A stretch of 64,000 nt of DNA from Callorhinus ursinus (Eukaryota > Chordata > Mammalia > Carnivora > Otariidae). The notes under the pieces were generated by a model, which saw only the letters and a list, made by a program, of their open reading frames with translations, had not been told where the DNA came from and did not search any database. The stretch is taken from assembly GCF_003265705.1 (NCBI RefSeq), contig NW_020312785.1:19062968-19126967 (forward strand), in the 5' to 3' direction. Shown piece after piece: positions 11,735 through 23,115 of this stretch. The number at the start of each line of letters is the position of its first letter. Within the stretch, counting starts at the first letter, position 1. Both the position numbers and the translations under genes were made by a program.

Positions 11735-12110
11735 TGGTTATCTATTTATTGAACAAATATTTATTAATCACTTACTATGTGCCAAAAACTATTTGAGGCA
11801 CTGTTTTGTTTGACAAAATAGATTGGATTTCTGGTCTCATTTAACGTAAATTCTAGGATGTGGAGAGAGACAATAAAATAAACATAACATATTAGGTACT
11901 ATTGAGTACTAAGATGAAAAATAATGCAGGATAAGGAAATAATGAATGATTATGGAGGGGGTGCTCAGGGAAATGTCTCTCTGGTGTAATAACATTTGAG
12001 CAATAACCTAAAATACAATGTAAGAGCCCAACATGATGTCATATGGTAGAAAACATTTCCAGAGAGGCACCTACCCATGAAAAGGCTCAGAAGTGGGGCA
12101 TGATTCCCCA
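11735..12110 (-). mobile_element. LINE-2 (L2) 3' end relic
   Basis: Clear minus-strand L2 tail: 'ttattgaacaaatatttatt', 'cttactatgtgccaaaaact', 'gaggcactgtt', then 'gtaataacatttgagcaataacct' (reverse of the L2 'caaatgtcac' region). An ancient CR1-type non-LTR element. Confidence 0.8.
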
Positions 12111-12294
12111 TAATATTATATCAGGATATACTGTGTCAAAGATTCTTTTGCAGGAAAGTTAAGACTCTTTAGTAAGAAAGTTTTCAGTGAGACAGAGCAA
12201 CATTTTTGTACAAAGCTGTTTATAATTGCTTGCAAGATTGAAAATAAGAATATATCTATTTTCATGATATGGTATTTTATGTAGCCACTTAAAC

Positions 12295-12630
12295 AGAAAG
12301 CAGAATCAGACCTATAAACACAGAGAACAAACTGATAGTTGCTAGAGGGGAGAGGTGTTTGGGGGGTGGACAAAGTGGGTGAAGGGGAGAGAGAGATGCA
12401 GGCTTCCAGTTATGGAATGAATAGGTCACAGGAATAAAAGGTACAGCATAAGGAATACAGCCAATGATATTGTAATAGTGATGTAACGGGACAAATGTAA
12501 ATTACGCTTGTGGTGAATGTAGTGTAATGGATAAACTTGTCAAATCACTAAGTTGTACACCTGAAACTAATGTAACATTGTGTGTCAACTATACTGAAAT
12601 AAAAAATTAAAAATATATAAAATAAAATAA
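12295..12630 (+). mobile_element. LINE-1 3' UTR and tail
   Basis: Begins 'cagaatcagacctataaaca', continues 'aacaaactgatagttgctag', 'cttccagttatggaatgaat', 'caaatcactaagttgtacac', 'gaaactaatgtaacattg' and ends in 'gaaataaaaaatt' plus an A/T tail. This is the L1MA-like 3' UTR order. Heavily 5'-truncated, no ORF2 left. Confidence 0.88.
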
Positions 12631-13369
12631 TTATTTTAAACATTTGTGAGATGTGAACTTCACGTAAACAAGGGAGGAATAAAACAAACTCCAGATAATA
12701 TATAATTCAAATTTTGTAATATTTCTGAATATAGTAAAAGGATCAGGTATCCAAATGTTGATAGCAACTGTCATCTCAGGCAGAATCCTGGATTATTTTA
12801 CTTCTTTTCTTTTTAAGTTGTGTATAATTTAACTGTATTTCTTTTATAAAAGAGAAGTATTCATTAAAAAAAGTAGAGGCAGGCATCACTATCTTTAATT
12901 CCAGCATTCTCTTGATCATAAATCTTGAAGCTTTCAGCTTATTTTGGATTATTTACTCTCTCAAATCTAGTCAGTCAGTAGTTGGAATGAGTTTTCTTTT
13001 GTAATTAGTTGAAAAATTTCCCATTCCCTTCCATGTCACTGCTTCTAACTTGGTCCTTAGATCCATAGGAAAAATTTAAAAGTACATGTAAAATCACGTT
13101 CACATATGCACAACACCTTTGTTTCCTCCTTTGAGAGCATATGGCAATAGTCACGTCTTTCACTCAGTGACAATCGCCCTCCTCCAGCATCTACTGATTT
13201 AGTTCTTCCCTGACAATCTAAAATAAGTCAGGTCTGAGACCCTCCCAGTCTGTGTGGTTCCCAGTGGACTGGGGAAGCAGCAGGAAAGCAAAGAAAAAAA
13301 GTTACTGTGGTTTAGGATATGTGAAGCGAAATGGGTAAGCCAGTAGGGAGTTGAGTGAAGTTGTTTAAA
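12631..13369. other. gene-free stretch
   Basis: No repeat or exon supported. Open frames on the minus strand at its right side come from the purine-rich tract that follows. Confidence 0.45.
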
Positions 13370-13449
13370 AAGAAAAGGAAAGAAGGAAGGGAGGGAGAAA
13401 AGAGGAAAGGAAGTAGGGAGGGAGGGGGGAGGAAGAAAGGAAAAGAAAA
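13370..13449. repeat. polypurine (GGAA/GGGA)n tract
   Basis: About 80 bp almost wholly A and G on the plus strand, with GAAGG and AGGG units. It explains the Ser/Phe/Leu/Pro-rich open frame on the opposite strand. Confidence 0.9.
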
Positions 13450-13679
13450 TGCAGAGAACTCTACACAAATGGGTCATTAATGAAAAGTGAAACCTGAACA
13501 AAATAATGGACTATAAAAGCAAAATCTCCTGAGGAAGAAGAGTCCAGGTTGTCCAAAAACACCTAGTTCAACAACTTTTGTTGTTTCAACAAGTATATAA
13601 AGGCAGTCTGGGTGCTGTCATTTAAAGATATTATTAAAACAAAAACCAAGAAAGGAAGTAAAATATGGAGATTAGAAAT

Positions 13680-13694
13680 AGGGGGGAAAAGGGG

Positions 13695-13729
<35 letters not shown>

Positions 13730-13790
13730 ACAGAGACAGAGACGGAGAAATCCAGAAAGAGACAGACAGACGGACAGACACAGAGATGAA
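13680..13790. repeat. compound (GA)n / (GACA)n purine-rich repeat
   Basis: Pure GA array, then GAGACA and GACA units degenerating to the right. Open frames translating to Arg/Glu or Ser/Leu runs here are artefacts of the repeat. Confidence 0.92.
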
Positions 13791-13799
13791 CTGGCACAA

Positions 13800-15127
13800 T
13801 CTGAAAAAATAAATAAATGAATAGAATGGGAGCTTGGAAGGAAACTAAGAACACGGCTTCTGAAGAGGTGACAGGAAATGCATGTGTGTAACTGGCTCTG
13901 ACATACGTTTCTATATTCATAAAAGCAGAGGCTTTAGAAGAGAATGTAGAAAATAGTCTAACTGGACTGGAGATGATAGTAGATTCAGTTGAGAATGCTA
14001 GAGTGGTCAGAGTGTGAGTTTGGTTCAGATTGAAGAAAATAAAGAACTTTACAAATTTCACACAAAAACGTCACAAATTGGGACAAATTGGGATGGGTTG
14101 TGTGTCCTGCATAGTGAGAGGTAACAACGGGGGCCTGATCCCATGGGAATTTATAGAAGGGACAAGTGTTGAGCTCCTCGGGGGAGGATCTTCTGTGAGG
14201 CCAAGGCTACACTGGGGTCCTTTTATCTGACTTGCCTTTGATCACACACCCGATACTGAGAAGTCCCCATGTGCCATCACTGCCCATAGTTTCTATCTAG
14301 TTGAGTCACTGCTCTAGCTGTTGTTTAGCTAAATCTGCCTGAGTCCCAGAAATGCCCTAGGAAGATAGAGTGGTAACAAGCTCAATCAAGGAAAAGAGAT
14401 TAGAGGCATTAGGCACATGTGTGCTAGTTATAATTGTCAGGCTTTAGATTAGGATATTTGGGACTATCCAGGGGGAATTCTGGGTCAGAGGATATTACCA
14501 AGAAAGGCAAGCCTACCAAGATCAAGGGCACCGAATTCAAGTGAATACTCTATACCACTGGCTCTAAAACCCTTGCTAAATTGAAGAACTCTGATTGACC
14601 ATGCTGATATTAAAATTTAGACTATCAAGTTAGATAATCTGAAAGAGTTAACCATAGGCTACATCCTACTTTCTTGAGCTCTTTGAGCCTGTATTCCAAT
14701 GATCAAAACTAAACTTCCAATTAGAAGAGCATACGAAGGCAGAAAAAGTTCTGTGATTCCAGTTCGAAAAATTTCAATAAAAACTTGTTTTTCAGATCCA
14801 AACTGCTATTTAATTAGATTGGGGAATTGTTACCATGTTTGTCATTTTTGTCCCCCAATTTTTGGTTAAATTAATTAACTCTGAAGATTTTAAGGAAAGA
14901 AAATTGATTCTAACTATGGCATGTGCTCAAAACGTTATATAAATATCTGAGCTAAAGCACTTTGGGATATATTGTACTGATTACACATTACAAAGTTTAT
15001 TCTTTTCTTGTTGCCTAGAACAAAGCTCAAGAAGAAATAGTCAAATGTTGCAAGATACTTGTAAGTGCAGAGAGCTAGGAAGATCTGCTAGGAGGTGTTG
15101 TTTTCTTCTTAGCACTTGTCAAATAAG
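13800..15127. other. gene-free stretch, unclassified
   Basis: The part near 14085-14560 is somewhat richer in GC and may be an old LTR or other dispersed relic, but I could not match it to a family. No exon-like frame is supported. Confidence 0.4.
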
Positions 15128-15140
15128 AGAATACATTGGT

Positions 15141-15408
15141 TGGAACTGGACGGTATTATGCTGAGAGAAACAAGTCAATCAGAGAAAGACATGTATCATA
15201 TGATCTCACTGATATGAAGAATTCTTAATCTCAGGAAACAAACTGAGGGTTGCTGGAGTGGTTGGGGATGGAGGGATTGGGTGGCTGGGTGATAGACATT
15301 GGGGAGAGTATGTGCTATGGTGAGCGCTGTGAATTGTGTAAGACTGTTGAATCATAGACCCGTACCTCTGAAACAAATAATACATTATATGTTAAAAAAA
15401 AAAAAAAA
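15141..15408 (+). mobile_element. LINE-1 3' end, outer element of a composite
   Basis: Contains the tail of ORF2 ('ctggacggtattatgctgag'), 'catatgatctcactgatatg', 'aacaaactgagggttgctgg', 'gggtgatagacattggggag' and ends 'ataatacattatatgtt' plus poly-A. This 3' UTR type is distinct from the copy that follows. The 13-bp repeat AGAATACATTGGT at 15128-15140 recurs as AGAATATATTGGT at 15727-15739, beyond the second copy. Confidence 0.88.
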
Positions 15409-15726
15409 AGAAGAAGATAGTAGGAAGGGAAAAATGAAGGGGGGGAAATCAGATGGGGAGATGAACCATGAGAGACTATGGACTCTGAGAAACAAACTGA
15501 GGGTTCTAGAAGGGGGTGGGGCGGGGGGGTGGGGGGATGGGTTAGCCTGGTGATGGGTATTGAAGAGGGCATGTACTGAATGGAGTACTGGGTGTTATAC
15601 GCAAACAATGAATCATGGAACGCTACATCAAAAACTAATGATGTAATGTATGGTGATGAACATAACATAATAAAATTGAATTCAATTAAAAAAAAAGAAC
15701 CCCAGTCACTCTTAAAAAAAAAAAAA
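15409..15726 (+). mobile_element. LINE-1 3' UTR, second element, plus residual tail
   Basis: Carnivore L1 3' UTR: 'gaaccatgagagactatgga', 'aacaaactgagggttctaga', a G-rich tract, 'gtactgggtgttatacgcaa', 'acatcaaaaactaatgatgt', 'aacataacataataaaattg' and a poly-A. A 17-bp non-L1 segment (GAACCCCAGTCACTCTT) and another poly-A follow, consistent with the leftover tail of the outer element or with transduced sequence. Confidence 0.88.
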
Positions 15727-15740
15727 AGAATATATTGGTG

Positions 15741-16399
15741 CACCTGAATTCCAATGGAAGCCATAGTGTCTTGGCTGTTCCTTTTTACTGGCTAAGTGTG
15801 TGCTGAAGTAATAAGTGATGGACTACAAATGGATAAAGCAATTGGATAGAATTTTGTAATAAGTACAAATCTATACAAATTTTTCCCAAGAACATGAAAT
15901 TGGGATGGTTGTCCTGACAGACAGAAGATCTGAGGGTATTTTAGAAGGAAGAAAGTACAGGCACTGGACAAAAACTCTTCCAGGCATAAAGATTAGTAGA
16001 AATGTAAAAAATGAGCACTTAGGGAAAGAAAGGTTGAGGAAAATTCACCAGAGGTTTCCACTCACTGGTTTCTTCATCTGTCACGTCTCACTAGACTTTC
16101 TACACCAGCACTTGTGTGCCACTTAGAGCTGATCCAACAGCCCATCTGTTTCTCACATCTATGCCATTTTTTCACATTGTCTCCGGTGTTTGGAGAGCTT
16201 GCTGCCACAATCTGCTTCCCTCATTCTCTTCTTCACATAACTTGTTCCTTCTCTCTTTGAATAATCAGCTTTGGTGTCATGTCCTCCGCCCCTCCCAGAC
16301 CCAATCTGATGCTTCTCCCTCAGCATCCAATTGCACTCCGTGATTGCTATCTTTGTACTCACCATTTCTACTTAATGGTAGAAATTCCATCACTCTGTC
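15741..16399. other. gene-free stretch
   Basis: Pyrimidine-rich in its right half (16100-16400), which could be a very diverged L2. I do not see enough ordered motifs to claim it. Short open frames on both strands are unsupported. Confidence 0.4.
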
Positions 16400-16655
16400 A
16401 CTTTTGTTTCATAATCATCTCTTCATCATTCTCTTATCTTTGTCCCATTACCTCTGCTTGGACTCAGGTCGCTGTCATTTACTGCTCTCCTGGTCTCTTA
16501 CAAGAGACTCGTAGCTGATCTCCCAGCTTCTCCTCATCAGTGTGGTAATCAAATGCGGCCAGTTTTATTCCTAATGGACCATGCCAATCTCCTGCTTAAA
16601 GCCCATTTTCCCCCATTTCCAAAACAATAAAAATCTAAACTCCTTACTTCGCTTC
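16400..16655 (+). mobile_element. LINE-2 (L2) internal relic
   Basis: Ordered L2 motifs on the plus strand: 'tctctgcttggactca', 'tgctctcctggtctcttac', 'tctcctgcttaaagcccat', 'aaaatctaaactccttactt'. Diverged; it abuts an L1 fragment on the right. Confidence 0.6.
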
Positions 16656-16762
16656 GCATTATACTTTCTAGGTCCATCCATGTTGTTGCAAATGTCAAGA
16701 TCTCATTCTCTTTTATAGCTGAATAATATTTCATTGTGTGTGTGTATCTCACATCTTCTTTT
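16656..16762 (-). mobile_element. LINE-1 ORF2 C-terminal fragment
   Basis: Minus-strand translation begins with the well-known L1 ORF2 ending pattern YTHTMKYYSAIKENEILTFA followed by TTWMDLE. Only about 35 codons are present. Confidence 0.85.
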
Positions 16763-17120
16763 AAAATACAGTGTTATATTAGTTTCAAATGTACAATATA
16801 ATGATTCAACAATTCTATACATTACTCAATGCTCACCATAATAAATGTAGTTCCCATCTGCCACAAAACAATGTTATTATAATCTTATTGACCACATACC
16901 CTATGTTGTACTTTTCACCTCCATGACTTATTTATTTTGCAACTGGAGGTTCATATCTTAGTCCCATTTATTTATTCTCCCATCCCCCGAGCCTCCACCC
17001 CTCTTGCAACCATCGGTTTGTTTAAGAATCTATTTTTGTCTCTTTTTTTTCTTTGTTTGTTCATTTGTTTTGTTTCTTAAATTCCACAGATGAGTGAAAT
17101 TATATGAATTCTTCAGTTAA
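16763..17120 (-). mobile_element. LINE-1 3' UTR fragment
   Basis: On the minus strand: 'tttcactcatctgtggaatt', 'aagaaacaaaacaaatgaac', 'ccgatggttgcaagaggggt', 'ggcagatgggaactacattt', 'gaatcattatattgtacatt', 'gaaactaatataacactgt'. Same orientation as the neighbouring ORF2 piece, but in the wrong order for one element. Confidence 0.8.
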
Positions 17121-17217
17121 AAATATATAAATTCCTTAACACAAGCAAAAAAAAAAAGTTCATCATAATTTGACTTCAACCTTTATAGTTTCATGACCCT
17201 ACACTCCCCCACTTTTA

Positions 17218-17400
17218 TTTATTTTTTTCTTAAGATTTTATTTATTTATTTGACAGAGAGAGACACAGCGAGAGAGGGAACACAGCAGGGGGCAGTGGGA
17301 GAGGGAGAAGCAGGCTTCCAGCCAAGCAGGGAGCCTGATGCGGGGCTCGATCCCAGGATCCCGAAGGCAGACGCTTAATGACTGAAACACCCAGGCGTCC
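17218..17400 (-). mobile_element. CAN SINE with perfect 16-bp TSD and internal deletion
   Basis: Minus-strand SINE bounded by identical CACTCCCCCACTTTTA repeats (17202-17217 and 17401-17416). Compared with the other young copies it lacks about 20 bp between the 'ggctcgatcc' region and 'gaaggcagacgc', so the tRNA-derived promoter region is shortened. Probably a recent insertion given the intact TSD. Confidence 0.95.
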
Positions 17401-17469
17401 CACTCCCCCACTTTTAATCTATGTTCCAAGCCTACTGAATATCTTGCCATACCAAAGCAATCCCTGCTC

Positions 17470-17870
17470 TTTAACGTGTGTGTGCCTTCTGTAGAGGCAG
17501 TCTCTTTCCATAAAATGACTTTTCCCTATTTAGTTCTTCATAAAACTCGAATCCATCCCCTAAGACCCTGTTCAGGTACTACTTCATAAATCCTTTCAGT
17601 CTCTGTCAAGCAGAACTACCACTATATGTCTGGGAGACCACAGCATTTTGCTCATACATCTCATTTAGCACTTACAGTATTGTATTTTAGTTGTTGATTT
17701 TTATTTCTGTTTTTGGTTTTATGTTTTGTATTGAACAAATGTTATTTTTGTTCCTTTTCTATATCAATAGACAGTGAACTCATGGAGGGCAGTAAAAGAG
17801 CTTTATCAGTTCTATATTCTCAAAGCTTGCCACAATGCCTAACACTAAGTAAATAATCAACAGATTATTG
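17470..17870 (+). mobile_element. LINE-2 (L2) 3' end
   Basis: Plus-strand L2 order: 'ttcataaatcctttcagtct', 'catctcatttagcacttaca', 'tattgtattttagttgttg', 'gacagtgaactcatggaggg', 'cacaatgcctaacactaagt', 'aaataatcaacagattatt'. The last items match the classic 'gcctggcacatagtaggtgctcaataa' ending. Confidence 0.78.
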
Positions 17871-17920
17871 GAAAAAGAAAGGAAAGAAAGAAAACAGAAA
17901 GGAAAGGGAGGGAAGTAAGT
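17871..17920. repeat. GAAA/GGAAA purine-rich low-complexity
   Basis: Short polypurine tract immediately after the L2 terminus, probably grown from its A-rich tail. Confidence 0.75.
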
Positions 17921-18191
17921 AATATCTGTTTGACAGGAGATAGTATATAATAAGAAGAGGAGAAAAATAAAGGAGGACGTTGTTAAAATTTCACATCTGG
18001 GAAAGCTCCAATACTTCTGAAAGTGAGCATCCTAATTGTGAGATATAAAGTTAGAAGAAATAAAACGATCCTAAACCAAGGATTTAAATGATTCCAGTTT
18101 CAAGAAGGTGAAATAAAAATAAAATCTCCCTTTCTCCTTTTAAAAATTATCACAAAGCATAAAGGAGAAAAAGAAACTCTAATAAAAACAA

Positions 18192-18678
18192 CATGTTTCC
18201 TGTGACCGTTGTAACAAATTCCTACAAACTTGGTGGCTTAAAACAACAGAAATTAATTTATTTACAGTTCTGGGGACCAGAATTTCAACATCAGTTTCCC
18301 TGGGCTGAAATAAAGCCTTTTGGCAGGGCCAAGCTTTCTTCGGATAACGGTTCGGCAGAAGAATCTGTTCCTTGCTTCTTCTAAGTTTCTGGGGGCTCCT
18401 GTATTTTCTGGCTTGAAGCCACATCACTCTGATCTCTGCTTCCATCTTTATGTCACCCTCTCCTCTGTTTGTGTCAAATCTCCTCCCTTTGCCTCTCTTT
18501 ATAAGAATGCTTGTGATGGCACTTAGGGCCTACCTGGATAACCCAGGAAAATCTCCTCATCGCAAAATCCTTCATTATATCCAAAGACCATTTTTCCAAA
18601 TAAGGTAACATTCACAGACTCTGGGGATGAGGACATTGACATATTTTTGAGAGTCATTATCAGCTTACCCCACAAATT
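18192..18678 (-). mobile_element. MLT1-type LTR (ERVL-MaLR) relic
   Basis: Minus-strand MaLR LTR. The plus strand shows 'gtggcttaaaacaacagaaa', 'acagttctggggaccagaat', 'ttggcagggccaagc', 'cttgaagccacatcactctg', 'aaagaccatttttccaaata', 'aggtaacattcacagactct' in the expected order. A solo LTR without internal region. Small open frames on both strands here are by-products. Confidence 0.85.
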
Positions 18679-18689
18679 CAAATATTTTC

Positions 18690-20405
18690 TTAAACTAGAG
18701 ACTTTTATATCTCTAAACCATTTAAAGATAGAAAGTATGTGGAATAGTGGCTTTTAATTTAACGGAATAGAAGAAAGATAAACTGTCTAAGTAGGAGATA
18801 ATAATTAAAAGTAACAAGCATACCCACAAGAAAAGCTCAGACATTGGAACATTCGGGTACTGCCAAAGGTGGGGTTGAGGCCAGGAGTTGAAAAGAGAGA
18901 GACTGAAAGACTTTAAGAGAAACAGACACCTACCTATGATCACACATCCACTAAAAAGGGGTCAGGGGACTAACCCTTCTCACTTCTAAAGGAAAGAAAT
19001 GGTATCTGGAGAAATTGAACTAGAATGACCCCAATCTATAATACAAAAGGCAGCAAAGGGATGTGCTACCAGAAGCTGAAAGATTACATGAAAGTCTATG
19101 TACATTAAGAACTGTGATACGTCTACCTTCCCTAGCTAAGCCCCAGGGTGTTCATATCCTCCAACGGAAGATTAAGAATTTTTCTCTTGAGTAAATAACT
19201 GCCACAGAGGAAAAAAACCTCAGATACAGATGTTAATGTGTCCTGTCCACCAAAAAAAGCAACTGCCAGCCCAGGGGATCACAAGTGAATCCTACCCGCT
19301 GACAAGCATCACCCCTGTGCACAGAATTCCATTTAGGTTTTTAGTGTCTCCTTCAAGACTATGATTGGAAAGTCAAAGATCATCACTGAGGATCCATCAA
19401 GGAAGAAACAGGAAACAAAATAAGTGAAAGAAAAGAAGGAACCCAGGGAAATAGAGAAGAGGCAGTAAGAAAAATACAATTTCAAAGAAATAATAATAAT
19501 GTCCCCAAATATGAGAAAAGATATTGTCTTGAGGAAACAAGACAGGATGCAATAAAACATAAGAGAAACAAACAGAGAATAAAAAGGATAATATTACTTA
19601 ACACATGAACACCAAAAGTCAGATTCTAGTAAAAGTATTAGAAGATAAAGAAGAATAAATTCAAAAAGACAAATAGAGGAGAGAAAAGATTTTGTTCAAA
19701 CAGATCATTAGTAGATATAATCCAGCACTCCACAACTGGCAATTCAAGAAAAGGAGATGAGAGAAAATGCTAGTAAAGAAATTATTAAGGACATAAAACA
19801 AGGAAATTTCTCATAATTGATAGCATGAGTCTCCGGATTAAAAGGATCTATCAAGTGTCTTGACACAAGAGAAGAAGAAAAACCACTGTAAGACATACTC
19901 TGATAAAACTATAACACCAGAAATACAGAGACGATTTCAAAAGCTTATTAGTGAGGAAAGTAGATCTATACAAAAAATCAGGATCAAACTGACAGTGGTC
20001 TTCTCAACAACAGCATTGGAAGCTGGAAGGTAATGGGAAAATGCTTTTATTTCTGAGTGAAAAAACATTTTAAATCTCTAATTCTATTCCCAAAGATTCA
20101 ATCAGGTGTCAGGAAGAATAAAAACATTTCTCAACATGCAAGCTTATAAAGTATTTATTATCTGTAGAACCTTTCTCAAAACATTACTAGAACATGAGTT
20201 CCAGCCAAAAGAGGAGCGTGGGGGGAGGTAACTAAGTAAAATGAGGACATAATTTCCAGAAAGAAGAGGTTATAACATCATAAAAAATATACATTTTTAG
20301 GATGACATCCAAAATTACCTCTGAATTACATCTTTTTATAGGGTGCTTTAGAGAGCAACCAGACAAGATAAAAGTGGGAGAGGAGAGGGTCCCAGGAAGT
20401 AAATC
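18690..20405 (+). mobile_element. ancient LINE-1 5'-region relic (L1M type)
   Basis: The right half (about 19680-20230) follows the 5' region of old L1M/HAL1-like elements: 'ctggcaattcaagaaaagga', 'gaaatttctcataattga', 'cagtggtcttctcaacaaca', 'gcattggaagctggaaggta', 'ttctattcccaaagattcaa', 'catttctcaacatgcaagct'. The left half is less certain and may be unique sequence. No frame is intact. Confidence 0.6.
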
Positions 20406-20409
20406 TTTT

Positions 20410-20415
<6 letters not shown>

Positions 20416-20442
<27 letters not shown>

Positions 20443-20443
20443 A
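20416..20443. repeat. (GA)n microsatellite
   Basis: About 13 GA units at the end of the A-rich L1 relic. Confidence 0.92.
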
Positions 20444-20459
20444 GCTAGATTATCTGACC

Positions 20460-23100
20460 ATCTCGTCTGTGCAAAAAATTGAAGAGAAGCGTTTTATGAA
20501 AATTTTGGAGCTTTGAGGGAGGACTTTGCAAAACAAGAAAGAGAGTGAGGGAATAAGGAAGGGAGACAAAGAAACGGGGCAAAAAAGAAAAATAAATGAA
20601 GCACGTGTTAATTCAAGAAAAAGAAAATTCTACAATAACGTTTTTATCATGTCCTCTCACCAGGCTCCGCAGCAAACGCTATTTATATAATCATACCCGT
20701 TAAAAACCCTGATATAGATTTAAACTAAACTGTGACATAGCTATCACGGAAGGATAAAGTAAAGAAAGTGAGGGTTTTAAGAAAGTTTAATCCTTCATCT
20801 GTAGCAGTAGGAGTCAATCAATGAGATCTAAGTTGACGAGTCATGACCCAGAATATGAATATTATTTTAAAATGCAAAAGAAAAATACAAATTAAAGAAA
20901 CTGAAAGTGGATGCCCCCCTGCACGTGTGCCAAAGGGTTTATTTCTCCAGATACTGAACCTTTAAACTAATTTGCATTCTAAGTAGGTGAGCATATTTTT
21001 ATGTGGTGAAAATAAAAGTTACTTTTTAAAGAAACACTCTACTTACCTAACCTAATCCTCTTTCCTTTGTTTGGAATTATACAAGTCAAATCAAATAGGC
21101 ATATACCCTCTTTTTCTTCAAAATATTTCCACCAAAGTAGATAATATTATCAATATGACTTTACTAAGTGGATGAATGCATGTATGCTTTAGAAAACATA
21201 GTGCTCTCCATAAAAAAATGAAGCATTAGATGCGGTGTTTGTAGACAAGTTATATATTAAATTTGATGGTAAATATCTTCTTGAAGGAATCTGTAGAGCA
21301 AATGATTTTAAAAAAAAGTTTATTTTACAAAGGGAATGTGCATACCTAAAGGTATCTGTATTTTATTTTTACCTGATTTCCAGAATACTGAAATTTCTTC
21401 AAGTAAAGCACTGGTTGGGTATTGTTCATTCTTATCTTTCTATCACCTTGGACACTCCAAATAAAGCTGCTAGAGAGAAAAAAATGTTGACTTGTAAATT
21501 CAGAATGAGCACACATACGAAACTTCCCATAGGTATACTATAGGCAATTTTTATGAACTCATTAATAACATCTTATTTTTCTTTCTTAACTCTAAAACAA
21601 GTTTAATGCAACATAATATCTTTCAAAGTATAATGGCCCTTTAAAAAATAATATTCCCACAAATTGCACAAAGAGCAAAGTACAAAGAGTTTACAAAACA
21701 GGATGAGATTCTCCATTATTATTTCTGGAGCGCATCCTAGTCTGATGTTTTTCCCTCTGCCATTCTTAAAGAAAGTACATTATCCACAAGTCATTCCACG
21801 TCCTACTTATTTCCTCAGGAATAAGGGTCAGGCAACATGCAGCATCCTTGGGAAAGTAGCCTAAAATTACCAAAGAGGCCATCTCAGTAAGACATCAGGA
21901 AGCACAACTGTTTCCATTGACATGAACATAATGAAAACAAAATGCTCTAGAACTATGTGCTCTGTGAACCATAGTTTGTAAAAATATCACACATGCTGTG
22001 TTTTGACCACCCAAGAGGAATCAAAGTCGCTGTATCACTCTGCAAGCATCTCATTCCTACTGATGTTTATGATTCTAAAATCAGGAGCATGTTCCTGGGA
22101 TACAATTAGTCAGTATCTGCTAAGGTAATGTTAGAAAAGAAAAGCTTTAAAATGCTCCCTTTGTCCCTGACCTGCTATGGGAATTCATGGTATGCAACAT
22201 CAAAGAGAAAATTCAGGTCACCTCTGTTGGATGTAGCCATGGGGGTGTGTGAATTAAAAACATGCAACAGGGAACCTGACAGATTCCTGTTTCAATCTGG
22301 TCTCTTCTGCAACTCTTCTAAAGGTGATCCCTATAGATAATTAAAGGACAAGCCTCAGACCATTTTTAGGATGTACTGGTTCTCAGAAAAGTGGTTTAAA
22401 ATGGTCAAATACTCCAGTCCCCTTCAGGAACCGACCAACAAAAAGACAGGCCAAAATCTTGGTAGCTCAAAGGAAAAAAGGAATTTCTAAGAATATTTCC
22501 GTTCACCATGAAAGAGATGAGAAATCAAGCTGTTCAGGCACAGCTGGAGAATGTGTAGAAGTGAACCATAACACTCCTGGTTTAGCTTCTCAAGAAGCTG
22601 AAGATTTTGGTGCTATTAGGACATAGCATCATGGGATGATGTTTCCTGGTGAGCAAAGTAATCAACCATCTAGCAGCTGAGATCAGTGGATCCTGTCAAG
22701 TGGTCAGACCCTCAAAGGAATGGGTCACTTGTGTCCAAGAATTCAAAGCTTACATCTTACACCTGATAAAAGTGCAGAGATACTAAAACATGGTAGTACG
22801 AGTCCAAAACAGTGGTCAACTGAGATGCAAGGTAAGAAAAATATAACTGGAAAGAAAACAAGATTGTGTTTAGAACAAAGCTTCCATTTTGGTCAATCTG
22901 ATGTTTCTTGCAAACATATGTTGACTAAGCCAGTTCTGCAAATTGATTTACATTTTTATTCCCATCCAAATTGTTGTGCCACCAGCTTTCCACCTAACAA
23001 AACTCTGCCCCTCTGCTCAAATTGTACCTCCTTGGTAACAATTTCTTCAACCATGCTAGAGGCCATGACAGTGTCTATTGACCTCATCTGTGCCTCTCTT
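20460..23100. other. unique gene-free sequence
   Basis: About 2.6 kb without an identified repeat. A 135-codon plus-strand frame starting near 22720 lacks any family pattern, splice support or codon bias that I can see, and its end runs into the next SINE, so I treat it as chance. The same holds for the 102-codon frame near 21235. Confidence 0.45.
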
Positions 23101-23115
23101 GGCAGTTATGCTATC

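Noticed and set aside
13199..14061. Long Ser/Leu/Phe-rich minus-strand frames and an Arg/Glu-rich plus-strand frame
   Set aside because: They are translations of GA-rich microsatellites and polypurine tracts, where stop codons are absent by composition.
15299..15764. 84- and 149-codon frames on opposite strands
   Set aside because: Both lie within L1 3' UTR sequence and translate its G-rich tract and poly-A.
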